From Streptomyces sp. CB01249 (GTDB taxonomy: Bacteria; Actinomycetota; Actinomycetes; Streptomycetales; Streptomycetaceae): DNA of 64,000 nucleotides. The position numbers were made by a program, and so were the translations under genes. The DNA lies in NCBI RefSeq assembly GCF_001905735.1, contig NZ_LISW01000002.1, forward strand, positions 1,276,426-1,340,425, given 5' to 3'. Shown one piece after another: positions 16,303-25,593 of this stretch; position 1 is the first letter of the stretch, and each line of letters starts with the position of its first letter. The notes below the pieces were generated by a model that saw only the letters and a list, made by a program, of their open reading frames with translations, was not told the origin of the DNA and made no database searches.

Positions 16303-18549
16303 TCACTCCCGTACGCGCAGCAGCAGCACCGACCGCTCCGGCACCGTCAGCCGCTCGCCGCCCCCGTGCACCGTGCCCGGGGGTTCGGCCTGGTCCTCCC
16401 GCGAGGTGTCCAGGACCAGTTCGTACGCCTGGGCCCACGGCGGGCCGGGCAGCAGGAAGTCCGCCGGTTCGTGGCCCGCGTGCAGGACGGCCAGGAAGCT
16501 GTCGTCGGTCACCTGCTCACCGCGCGCGTCCCGCCCGGGGATGTCCCGGCCGGAGAGGTAGAGCCCGACCGTCGCGGCCGGGGCGTACCAGTCGGCCTCG
16601 GTCATCTCCGTGCCCTCACCGGTGAACCAGGCCAGGTCCCGCAGCCCGTCCGGGGCCTGCGGCCGCCCGGAGAAGAACGCCCGGCGGCGCAGCACCGGGT
16701 GGCGGTGGCGCAGCGCGAGCACCCGCGCGGTCAGCGCCGCCAGCTCCCGCCACTCCGATCGGTCGAGGAGTGACCAGTCGACCCAGCCGGTCTCGTTGTC
16801 CTGGCAGTACGCGTTGTTGTTGCCGCCCTGCGTACGCCCCATCTCGTCGCCCGCGACCAGCATCGGCACCCCGGTCGACAGGAGCAGCGTGGTGAGCAGG
16901 TTGCGCAGCTGGCGGCGGCGCAGCGCGTTGACCTCCGCGTCGTCCGTCTCACCCTCGGCCCCGCAGTTCCAGGCCCGGTTGTCCGAGGTGCCGTCCCGGT
17001 TCTCCTCGCCGTTGGCCTCGTTGTGCTTCTCCTGGTAGCTCACCAGGTCGCGCAGGGTGAACCCGTCGTGCGCGGTGACGAAGTTGACCGAGGCGTACGG
17101 GCGGCGCCCGCCCCACGCGTACAGGTCGCTCGACCCGGTCAGCCGGTAGCCGAGGTCCCGTACGTCGGGCAGCGCGCCGCGCCAGAAGTCCCGTACGGCG
17201 TCCCGGTAGTGGTCGTTCCACTCCGTCCACAGCGGCGGGAACGCCCCCACCTGGTAGCCGCCGTTGCCGACGTCCCAGGGCTCGGCGATGAGCTTGACCC
17301 GGCGCAGCACCGGGTCCTGGGCGATCACCGCGAGGAACGGCGAGAGCATGTCCACGTCGTGCATGGAGCGGGCGAGCGCCGCCGCCAGGTCGAAGCGGAA
17401 GCCGTCCACGCCCATCTCGGTCACCCAGTACCGCAGCGAGTCCGTGATGAGCCGCAGCACGTTGGGCTGGACGACGTGCAGGGTGTTGCCGCAGCCCGTG
17501 TAGTCCGCGTACCGGCGGGCGTCGGCCTGGAGGCGGTAGTAGCCCCGGTTGTCGATGCCGCGCAGCGACAGCATCGGGCCCAGCTCGCCCGCCTCCGCGG
17601 TGTGGTTGTAGACGACGTCGAGGATGACCTCGATGCCCGCGTCGTGCAGCGCGCGCACCATCCGCTTGAACTCGCCGACCTGGCCGCCCGTGGTGCCGCT
17701 CGCCGAGTATCCGGCGTGCGGGGCGAAGTAGCCGATGGAGTTGTAGCCCCAGTAGTTGCGCAGCCCGCGCCGCAGCAGATGGTCCTCGTGCGCGAACTGG
17801 TGCACCGGCAGCAGCTCCACCGCCGTCACCCCGAGGTCCTTCAGATGCCCGATCGCCGCCGGGTGGGCGAGCCCGGCGTAGGTGCCGCGCAGCTCCTCCG
17901 GAATGCCGGGGTGGCGCCGGGTGAAGCCCTTCACGTGCAGCTCGTAGATGACGGAGTCCGCCCACGGCGTCTTCGGCCTGCGGTCGTCGGCCCAGTCGTC
18001 GTCGTCGTGGACGACGACCCCCTTCGGCACGTACGGGGCGGAGTCCCGTTCGTCCCGTACGGTGTCCGCGAACTGCTGGTCGGGCCAGTCCCTCACATGG
18101 CCGTACACCTCGGCCGGAAGGGTGAATTCGCCGTCCACGGCCCGGGCGTACGGATCGAGCAGCAGCTTCGCCGGATTCCACCGGGCGCCCGTCCACGGAT
18201 CCCACCGGCCGTGCACCCGGTATCCGTACCGGCGGCCCGGCCTCACCCCGGGGACGAAGCCGTGCCAGACCTCGTGGGTGAGCTCGGTCAGCGGGAGCCG
18301 CGTCTCCGTGCCGTCCTCCTCGAAGAGGCACAGCTCGACGGCCTCCGCGCCACCCGCCCAGAGCGCGAAATTGGTGCCCGCCACCCCGTCGGGGCCGGTC
18401 CTGAAGCGGGCACCGAGCGGCATCGGCGCCCCCGGCCACACCGCCGGCGGGCGCGGTCCGGGGGCCGGGGCGGGGACCGCCTCCGCGACCGCCCCGGCGG
18501 TTCCCACGTCCGTCATCGGTACTGCTTCCTGCTCGGCTGCGCTCGACAC
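16303..18549 (-). CDS. glgX: GlgX glycogen debranching enzyme
   Basis: GH13 isoamylase-type enzyme that hydrolyses alpha-1,6 branches of phosphorylase-trimmed glycogen. About 748 residues. An N-terminal CBM48 (GARFRTGPDGVAGTNFALW) precedes the barrel: EVILDVVYNHT, nucleophile in GVDGFRFDLAAAL, acid/base in LIAEPWDVG and the third acid in VTAHDGFTLRD. The C-terminal domain ends RSVLLLRVRE. GTG (VSSAAEQEAV) is chosen because GGGAGG lies 7 nt upstream; an ATG 11 codons later (MTDVGTAG) is the alternative. It acts with GlgP at the other end of the region, though 11.7 kb of other genes separate them. Confidence 0.92.
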   Translation of the reverse strand: MSSAAEQEAVPMTDVGTAGAVAEAVPAPAPGPRPPAVWPGAPMPLGARFRTGPDGVAGTNFALWAGGAEAVELCLFEEDGTETRLPLTELTHEVWHGFVPGVRPGRRYGYRVHGRWDPWTGARWNPAKLLLDPYARAVDGEFTLPAEVYGHVRDWPDQQFADTVRDERDSAPYVPKGVVVHDDDDWADDRRPKTPWADSVIYELHVKGFTRRHPGIPEELRGTYAGLAHPAAIGHLKDLGVTAVELLPVHQFAHEDHLLRRGLRNYWGYNSIGYFAPHAGYSASGTTGGQVGEFKRMVRALHDAGIEVILDVVYNHTAEAGELGPMLSLRGIDNRGYYRLQADARRYADYTGCGNTLHVVQPNVLRLITDSLRYWVTEMGVDGFRFDLAAALARSMHDVDMLSPFLAVIAQDPVLRRVKLIAEPWDVGNGGYQVGAFPPLWTEWNDHYRDAVRDFWRGALPDVRDLGYRLTGSSDLYAWGGRRPYASVNFVTAHDGFTLRDLVSYQEKHNEANGEENRDGTSDNRAWNCGAEGETDDAEVNALRRRQLRNLLTTLLLSTGVPMLVAGDEMGRTQGGNNNAYCQDNETGWVDWSLLDRSEWRELAALTARVLALRHRHPVLRRRAFFSGRPQAPDGLRDLAWFTGEGTEMTEADWYAPAATVGLYLSGRDIPGRDARGEQVTDDSFLAVLHAGHEPADFLLPGPPWAQAYELVLDTSREDQAEPPGTVHGGGERLTVPERSVLLLRVRE

Positions 18550-18701
18550 CTTCTCGCCTCCCGCGGCTCGGGGGACCGGCACCGGAAGGGGGTGTGCGGC
18601 GTCCCGGCCGCGGCTCCCCGAGTGCGGCCGTCCCCTGTGTTCTGCCCACCGGGCGGCCCGCACTCACGTTTCCCCCGAGCCGCCCGCGTCGTTGGGGGGA
18701 C

Positions 18702-19928
18702 ATGACTGACGTAGCGAAGAAGGCAGGGACGCGTCCGTTCGCCCCACCGCCCGCGCGGTGCCTGCTCGCCGTACTGGCGCTGCTGGCCGTGCTGACGGGC
18801 TGTTCGGGCGCCGGTTCGTTCATCGGCGGGAAGGGGAGACCGCAGGAGGCCATCCGGGTCACGCCCGCCGACCGGGCCGAGGACGTCCGGGCGGACGGCC
18901 GGGTCGGGGTGGAGGTCCCGGACGGCCGGCTGGAGAGCGTCCGGGTGCGGCGGATCGAGGACGCGCAGGAGCAGGAGGTGCCGGGCCGGATCGCCGAGGA
19001 CGGCCACTCCTGGGCCCCGGTGAAGGGGGCGCGGCTCGGGCTCGCCGCGAAGTACAGCGTGGACGCGGTCGCGGTGGACGGCGGCGGCCACCGCGCGGCC
19101 CGGCACACCACCTTCACCACGGCCGTCCCCAAGGACCGCTTCATCGGCTACTTCAAGCCGGAGAACCGCTCGACCGTGGGCACCGGCATGATCGTCTCCT
19201 TCGAGTTCAACCGGCCCGTCACCCGGCGGGCGGCGGTGGAGCGGGCGATCCGGGTGACCGCCGATCCGGCGGTGACGGTGGCCGGGCACTGGTTCGGCAG
19301 GAGCCGCCTGGACTTCCGCCCCGAGGAGTACTGGCAGTCCGGCACCGAGGTCACCGTGGACATCGCACTGGCCGACGTGGAGGGCGCGCCGGGGGTGTAC
19401 GGCAGCCAGCGCAAGACCGTGCGCTTCACGGTGGGCCGGGAGCAGGTCTCCCGGGTGGACTCCGCCGCGCACACGATGGAGGTGCGCCGGGACGGGCAGC
19501 TGGTCTCCACGGTCCCGGTCACCGCGGGCTCCCCGACGACCACCACGTACAACGGAAAGATGGTGGTGAGCGAGATGCACGAGGTGACGCGGATGGACGG
19601 GCGGACCGTCGGCTTCGGCGGCGAGTACGACATCAAGGACGTGCCGCACGCCATCCGGCTGACCAAGTCCGGCACCTTCCTCCACGGCAACTACTGGTCC
19701 GACGACAGCGTCTTCGGCTCCACCAACGTCAGCCACGGCTGTATCGGGCTGCGGGACGTCCAGGGCGGCAGCGGCTCGACCCCGGCCGGGTGGTTCTTCG
19801 ACCGCACCCTCATCGGGGACGTCGTCGAGGTCGTCAACTCCCCGGACAAGACGGTCGCACCGGACAACGGACTCGGCGGCTGGAACCTGGACTGGGCCCG
19901 GTGGCGGGCGGGTTCGGCGCTCCGGTAG
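18702..19928 (+). CDS. Lipoprotein L,D-transpeptidase (first of tandem pair)
   Basis: A 408-residue cell-wall enzyme that would form 3-3 peptidoglycan cross-links outside the membrane. The lipoprotein signal has lipobox LTGC with lipidated Cys34. Two Ig-like (Big-type) modules follow (about 50-250), then the YkuD domain with HGNYW and SHGCIGLRD, catalytic Cys347. ATG follows a purine-rich TTGGGGGGAC very closely. The same architecture and roughly half-identical sequence recur in the next gene, so this is a tandem duplication. The C-terminal WNLDWARW segment matches the extension of mycobacterial LdtMt2-type enzymes. Confidence 0.9.
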   Translation: MTDVAKKAGTRPFAPPPARCLLAVLALLAVLTGCSGAGSFIGGKGRPQEAIRVTPADRAEDVRADGRVGVEVPDGRLESVRVRRIEDAQEQEVPGRIAEDGHSWAPVKGARLGLAAKYSVDAVAVDGGGHRAARHTTFTTAVPKDRFIGYFKPENRSTVGTGMIVSFEFNRPVTRRAAVERAIRVTADPAVTVAGHWFGRSRLDFRPEEYWQSGTEVTVDIALADVEGAPGVYGSQRKTVRFTVGREQVSRVDSAAHTMEVRRDGQLVSTVPVTAGSPTTTTYNGKMVVSEMHEVTRMDGRTVGFGGEYDIKDVPHAIRLTKSGTFLHGNYWSDDSVFGSTNVSHGCIGLRDVQGGSGSTPAGWFFDRTLIGDVVEVVNSPDKTVAPDNGLGGWNLDWARWRAGSALR

Positions 19929-20105
19929 CGGGGCGGCGGAGGCCCGGGGCCAGTTGGGACGGAACGGTGACAATTCCGAGAGGATCTGCCCACAGTCGGT
20001 GTGATTATCTCTCTGCTGAGCGCGCGTATGCAGTGCGCGGGGGCGGGAACCCACGGGTTCCCCGGGCCTAGGCGGGGCCAGGCCGTGTGAGGGGAGACGA
20101 CCACA

Positions 20106-21359
20106 TTGAACGGGCAGCCGATATCGGGGACATCGGCCGGGACGGGCGGCAGGCGGCGGCTGCGGGGAGCCACCGGTCTGCCGGCCCTGGCGGTGGGCGC
20201 GCTGTTGCTTCTGGTGACGGCCTGCGGCGGGGGAGACGCCGACGCGGGCAGCGCGGACGGCAAGGCGGGCGGGGTCAAGGACCAGGACACCAGCGCCTCG
20301 CAGGCGGTGGTGACCGTCGCGCCCAAGGACGGGACCGATGACGTCGCGACGAGCGGCGCGCTGAAGATCACCGCCGCGCAGGGGAAGCTGACGGTCGTCA
20401 AGGTCTCGGACCCCAAGGGCGGCGAGGTCGAGGGGAAGATCGCGACGGACGGCGCGAGCTGGGTGCCCGACCACCACCTGGCATCGGCGACCAAGTACAA
20501 GGTCCACGCGGTGGCCAAGGACGCCAAGGGCCGTGAGTCCGCGAAGGACACCTCCTTCACCACGCTCGTCCCCAAGAACACCTTCATCGGCCAGTACACC
20601 CCCGAGGACGGCTCGACGGTCGGCGTCGGCATGCCGGTCTCCATCCACTTCACCCGGGGCATCACCGACCCGGAGGCCGTCGAGAAGGCCATCAAGGTGA
20701 CCGCCGAGCCCGCCGTGCCCGTCGAGGGCCACTGGTTCGGCAACGACCGGCTGGACTTCCGCCCCGAGCAGTACTGGGCCGCCGGCACCAAGGTGACCGT
20801 GAAGCTCAACCTCGACGGCGTCGAGGGACGGCCCGGGGTCTACGGCAAGCAGGCCAAGACCGTCTCCTTCACCATCGGCCGCAGCCAGGTCAGCACCGTC
20901 GACGCGAAGACGCACCGGATGAAGGTCGTCCGGGACGACAAGCAGATCAAGGACATCCCGATCTCGGCGGGCGCCCCGGCCACCACCACGTACAACGGCC
21001 AGATGGTCATCAGCGAGAAGCTGCGGGTGACCCGGATGAACGGTGACACCGTCGGCTTCGGCGGCGAGTACGACATCAAGGACGTGCCGCACGCGATGCG
21101 CCTGTCCACCTCGGGCACCTTCATCCACGGCAACTACTGGGGCGGCCCGGGCGTGTTCGGCAACGCCAACACCAGCCACGGCTGCGTCGGCCTCCAGGAT
21201 GTGCGCGGCGGCGGCAGCTCCTCCACCCCGGCGGCCTGGTTCTTCGACAACTCGCTCATCGGCGACGTGGTCGTCGTGAAGAACTCGAACGACAAGACCA
21301 TCAGCCCGGACAACGGCCTCAACGGCTGGAACATGAGCTGGTCGGAGTGGACCAAGTAG
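20106..21359 (+). CDS. Lipoprotein L,D-transpeptidase (second of tandem pair)
   Basis: A 417-residue paralogue of the preceding protein. Lipobox LVTAC gives lipidated Cys40 after an unusually long n-region; two Ig-like modules (about 60-260) precede the YkuD domain with HGNYWGG and SHGCVGLQD, catalytic Cys360. The start is TTG, supported by GGGGAG about 9 nt upstream and by the lack of an ATG or GTG before the signal peptide. A 177-nt gap from the first paralogue suggests its own promoter. A strong terminator follows. It shares the TYNGQMV and GGEYDIKDVPHA blocks with its neighbour. Confidence 0.9.
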   Translation: MNGQPISGTSAGTGGRRRLRGATGLPALAVGALLLLVTACGGGDADAGSADGKAGGVKDQDTSASQAVVTVAPKDGTDDVATSGALKITAAQGKLTVVKVSDPKGGEVEGKIATDGASWVPDHHLASATKYKVHAVAKDAKGRESAKDTSFTTLVPKNTFIGQYTPEDGSTVGVGMPVSIHFTRGITDPEAVEKAIKVTAEPAVPVEGHWFGNDRLDFRPEQYWAAGTKVTVKLNLDGVEGRPGVYGKQAKTVSFTIGRSQVSTVDAKTHRMKVVRDDKQIKDIPISAGAPATTTYNGQMVISEKLRVTRMNGDTVGFGGEYDIKDVPHAMRLSTSGTFIHGNYWGGPGVFGNANTSHGCVGLQDVRGGGSSSTPAAWFFDNSLIGDVVVVKNSNDKTISPDNGLNGWNMSWSEWTK

Positions 21360-21379
21360 GTCCACGCCCCTCACACCCC

Positions 21380-21418
21380 GGCGGGCCCGGCACCGAGATC
21401 CACGGTGCCGGGCCCGCC
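21380..21418 (+). terminator. Terminator after second L,D-transpeptidase
   Basis: A 16-bp perfect stem (GGCGGGCCCGGCACCG and complement) with a 7-nt loop lies 20 nt beyond the stop codon. Confidence 0.85.
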
Positions 21419-21475
21419 CGCGTCCGCCGTGACGCACGGCACCGCCCCCGGCCCGCGCCGCCCGCGGTTAGCGTT

Positions 21476-21644
21476 GGTTCAGACCGAGCGGCGCATGGGG
21501 GGCGGCGTCGCGGGGCTGGGCACGCGCATCTGCCGCGTTGTCGTCAATCACCATGGCTCCGCCATGGCTCAATCCTCCGCCTTGCAGCTGCACGCACCCA
21601 GCCCCGCTCCTTCTTCCGCCCCCCATGCGCCGCTCGGTCTAACC
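21476..21644. repeat. 169-bp palindromic element, copy 2 (MITE/REP-like)
   Basis: Terminal arms of about 29 bp (AGACCGAGCGGCGCATGGGG, then GGCGG, with its complement at 21616-21644) flank a second paired block GCGGGGCTGGG and a central hairpin CCATGGC-TCC-GCCATGG. The core aligns with copy 1: GCACGC, CGCGTTG, GCTCCGC, CGCCTTGC, GCACGCACC. The right end runs into the -10 box of the enoyl-CoA hydratase gene. No open frame or transposase is associated. Confidence 0.8.
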
Positions 21645-21645
21645 T
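21640..21645 (+). promoter_or_regulatory. Leaderless -10 box of the enoyl-CoA hydratase gene, inside the repeat end
   Basis: TAACCT lies 7 nt before the ATG and there is no ribosome site. The hexamer spans the terminal bases of the palindromic element, so the repeat appears to supply part of the promoter. Confidence 0.45.
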
Positions 21646-21652
21646 GCACCCC

Positions 21653-22420
21653 ATGACCGTAACCCTCGAAGTACGCGACGGCGTCGGCACCATCCGCCTG
21701 GACCGTCCGCCGATGAACGCCCTGGACGTGGCGACCCAGGACCGGCTGCGCGAGCTCGCCGAAGAGGCGTCCCGGCGCGACGACGTGCGCGCCGTGGTGC
21801 TCTACGGCGGCGAGAAGGTGTTCGCGGCGGGCGCGGACATCAAGGAGATGCAGGCGATGGACCACGCGGCCATGGTGCTGCGCTCCAAGGCCCTCCAGGA
21901 CTCCTTCACCGCCGTCGCCCGCATCCCCAAACCCGTCGTCGCGGCCGTCACCGGCTACGCGCTCGGCGGCGGCTGCGAGCTGGCCCTCTGCGCGGACTTC
22001 CGTATCGCCGGGGACAACGCCAAGCTCGGGCAGCCGGAGATCCTGCTCGGCCTCATCCCGGGCGCCGGCGGCACTCAGCGCCTCGCCCGGCTGGTCGGCC
22101 CCGCCAAGGCCAAGGACCTCATCTTCACCGGCCGCCACGTCCGGGCGGACGAGGCCCTGACGATGGGGCTCGTGGACCGCGTCGTGCCCGCCGCCGAGGT
22201 GTACGAGCAGGCGCACGCCTGGGCGGCCAAGCTGGCGAAGGGGCCGGCGCTGGCGCTGCGCGCGGCCAAGGAGGCCGTCGACGGCGGCTTGGAGACGGAC
22301 ATCGACACGGGCCTCACGATCGAACGGACGTGGTTCGCCGGTCTGTTCGCCACGGAGGACCGGGAACGCGGAATGCGCAGCTTCGTGGAGGAGGGTCCCG
22401 GCAAGGCGAAATTCCTCTGA
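21653..22420 (+). CDS. Enoyl-CoA hydratase/isomerase family protein
   Basis: A 255-residue crotonase-fold protein. The oxyanion-hole motifs are present (FAAGADIKEM, YALGGGCELAL), and the catalytic glutamates of hydratases fit QPEILLGLIPGAGGTQRL. It would hydrate trans-2-enoyl-CoA in fatty-acid or branched-chain acid oxidation in the cytoplasm. ATG chosen because family homology starts immediately (MTVTLEVRDGVGTIRLDRP); the frame is open upstream through the palindromic repeat but that part is not conserved protein. It stands alone and is probably leaderless. Confidence 0.92.
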   Translation: MTVTLEVRDGVGTIRLDRPPMNALDVATQDRLRELAEEASRRDDVRAVVLYGGEKVFAAGADIKEMQAMDHAAMVLRSKALQDSFTAVARIPKPVVAAVTGYALGGGCELALCADFRIAGDNAKLGQPEILLGLIPGAGGTQRLARLVGPAKAKDLIFTGRHVRADEALTMGLVDRVVPAAEVYEQAHAWAAKLAKGPALALRAAKEAVDGGLETDIDTGLTIERTWFAGLFATEDRERGMRSFVEEGPGKAKFL

Positions 22421-22569
22421 CGGCAAGCTGGTTGAAACCCCGACCGAACGCCGGTGGAGAACGCAAACGGGCGCGTTCATCCGTGCGGGCGGATTAGCGG
22501 AACCTTAAGAGCGGCCGCGCCCGGAGCGTCGGAGAACCCGACCGGAGGGATTGTTTTCGCAGGTCAGGT

Positions 22570-22616
22570 GGGCTGTTTGGGGGCGCGTAGTGCCAGTGGC
22601 ATATGCCAAACAGCCC
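22570..22616 (+). promoter_or_regulatory. Nested dyads upstream of the HATPase regulator
   Basis: A perfect 11-bp stem (GGGCTGTTTGG and complement) encloses two overlapping palindromes, TGCCA-G-TGGCA (22591-22601) and TGGCATATGCCA (22597-22608). It lies 70 bp before the start of the regulator gene. It could be an operator for a dimeric repressor or an RNA hairpin; no T-run follows, so a terminator is less likely. The rest of the 263-bp gap shows nothing further. Confidence 0.5.
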
Positions 22617-22683
22617 TCGGGGAACGACTGATTACGGGTCGCGTATTCCCTCGGAACGGCCCCGGAAGGCCCGCTGTGCGGCC

Positions 22684-23199
22684 ATGATGGTGTGCATGGC
22701 GGGCCTGGAGGGTGTGGAGCAGCCGCGACCGCGCAGCAGCGCGACAGCGGCACGGAGATTGCCGGCCGTCGAGGACGAACAGGCGTTCAAAGCGCTGGAG
22801 TTGTTCGGAAACCCGACGGAGGAAGAAGTCCGGCTGCCCTCCCGCCCGGAGTCCGCGGCCACCGCCCGCCGGCTCACCTCGTGCGTGGTCCTCCATCAGT
22901 GGGCGCTCTCCTCGCAGGCCGCCGAACACGCCGTCCTGCTCGTCTCCGAGCTCGTCGGGAACGCCGTGCGGCACACCGGCGCCCGGGTCTTCGGACTACG
23001 CATGCTGCGCCGCCGCGGCTGGATCAGGATCGAGGTGCGCGACCCCTCGCGCGGGCTGCCGTGCCTCATGCCGGTCCGCGAGATGGACATCAGCGGCCGC
23101 GGCCTCATGCTCGTGGACAAGCTCTCCGACCGCTGGGGCGTGGACCTCTTACCCCGGGGCAAGACCACCTGGTTCGAGATGCGCATCTCCGACCGCTGA
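22684..23199 (+). CDS. Anti-sigma-factor-type ATP-binding regulator (HATPase_c), TTA-containing
   Basis: A 171-residue cytoplasmic protein with a single GHKL ATPase domain of the RsbW/SpoIIAB-like kind found in many Streptomyces regulators: N-box LVSELVGNAVRH, G1 MDISGRGLMLVDKLSDRWG and G2 GKTTWFEM. There is no histidine phosphoacceptor. Such proteins usually inhibit a sigma factor or phosphorylate an anti-anti-sigma factor, but no partner gene is adjacent. Codon 156 is TTA (23149-23151), so translation should need the bldA leucyl-tRNA, tying it to development or secondary metabolism. Four start codons are clustered (22684, 22687, 22690, 22696); the first is used. A nested-dyad region lies upstream and a terminator follows. 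Confidence 0.85.
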   Translation: MMVCMAGLEGVEQPRPRSSATAARRLPAVEDEQAFKALELFGNPTEEEVRLPSRPESAATARRLTSCVVLHQWALSSQAAEHAVLLVSELVGNAVRHTGARVFGLRMLRRRGWIRIEVRDPSRGLPCLMPVREMDISGRGLMLVDKLSDRWGVDLLPRGKTTWFEMRISDR

Positions 23200-23228
23200 C
23201 CCCGCCCTCCGCGGGCCGCCCCGGGCAG

Positions 23229-23277
23229 ACAGAAGCCCCCGTGTCGGCCGTGGTGACGGCGCCTCGGGGGCTTCTGT
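23229..23277 (+). terminator. Terminator after the HATPase regulator
   Basis: Perfect 12-bp stem ACAGAAGCCCCC with its complement, enclosing a 25-nt GC-rich loop, 30 nt past the stop codon. Confidence 0.8.
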
Positions 23278-23617
23278 GGGGGGACCGTGAAATGGGGGGT
23301 GTGTTCACGGCCGCTCATGACGACCTGGCCCGGGTCAATGGGGGTCGTGCCACCGACTATGACAGACGGAAGACTCCCCAGCCAAAGTCGCATTCTTTGT
23401 ATATCGCTACAGATCCGGACATTTCATCGAGGAAACGCAGGTGTGGTCGGTCACGTGCCTGGAAATCGATGAGTATTCATGAGTTCACGCGCATGATCCA
23501 TTGATCGTCCACGATGTGGACGGCGTGTGCCGGTCGGCTGCCCCTCCCACGCATCGGCCCGCCCGGGGCGCCGGATAATCTGAGCCCCGTCAGACAGTCA
23601 TACGAAAGGGCGGAACA
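23278..23617. other. Non-coding stretch upstream of the EF-hand gene
   Basis: 340 bp with no supported gene; the part from 23380 to 23510 is clearly richer in A+T than its surroundings. GTCCAC-GAT-GTGGAC (23507-23521) is a perfect dyad. TAATCT at 23576-23581 is a plausible -10 for the EF-hand gene, but no -35 matches. A 61-codon open frame here lacks a ribosome site and any recognisable sequence. Confidence 0.4.
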
Positions 23618-23833
23618 GTGGCGGACATCGAGTCGGCGCGCAAGGCGTTCGAGCGGTACGACCTGAACGGCGACGGGCTGATCTCGGCCGCCGAGTACAA
23701 GAGCGTCATGGCTCAGCTGGGTGACCCGTACGTCACCGAGCCGGTCGCGCAGGCCGTGATCAACTCCCACGACGCGAACGGCGACGGGCTCCTCACGTTC
23801 GACGAGTTCTGGGCCGCACAGAACAAGGGCTGA
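23618..23833 (+). CDS. Small two-EF-hand calcium-binding protein
   Basis: A 71-residue acidic cytoplasmic protein made of two EF-hands. Loop 1 is DLNGDGLISAAE (15-26) and loop 2 DANGDGLLTFDE (52-63), both with canonical liganding residues at positions 1, 3, 5 and 12. GTG start with a purine-rich AAAGGGCGGAA upstream. Streptomyces have several Cab-type calcium sensors implicated in germination and aerial growth; which one this matches cannot be settled here. It is a single gene convergent with the terpene synthase. Confidence 0.9.
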   Translation: MADIESARKAFERYDLNGDGLISAAEYKSVMAQLGDPYVTEPVAQAVINSHDANGDGLLTFDEFWAAQNKG

Positions 23834-23908
23834 GCAGCACCAGGCCCGAGCGGAACAAGGGCGGATCCGGGACAGGCTCCGTGGCCACCGGTTCCGGCCA
23901 CCGGCGGC

Positions 23909-23930
23909 CTCCCGGCCCCCGGCCGGGGAG
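23909..23930. terminator. Possible bidirectional terminator between EF-hand and terpene synthase genes
   Basis: CTCCCGGCC pairs with GGCCGGGGAG allowing one bulged G. It lies between convergent genes; a shorter GTGGCC/GGCCAC stem precedes it. Support is moderate because the whole gap is very GC-rich. Confidence 0.45.
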
Positions 23931-24025
23931 CGCGGGGGCGGCGCGGCGAGAAATGTCCGGAAATCGCTGACGCGGTGCCGCGCACCGGTCCCGGTCGCCT
24001 CCCCGCCCGCCCCCGCTCCGTCCCG

Positions 24026-25593
<1,568 letters not shown>

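Noticed and set aside
19966..20000. SigE- or HrdB-type promoter before the second L,D-transpeptidase
   Set aside because: Only one hexamer of each pair is recognisable at a permissible spacing.
22597..22608. AdpA-binding site in TGGCATATGCCA
   Set aside because: It fails the consensus at positions 5 and 7 (TGGCSNGWWY).
22454..22687. 77-codon open frame before the HATPase regulator
   Set aside because: It passes through the nested dyads and shows no coding features.
23287..23472. 61-codon open frame in the gap before the EF-hand gene
   Set aside because: No ribosome site and no similarity that I recognise.
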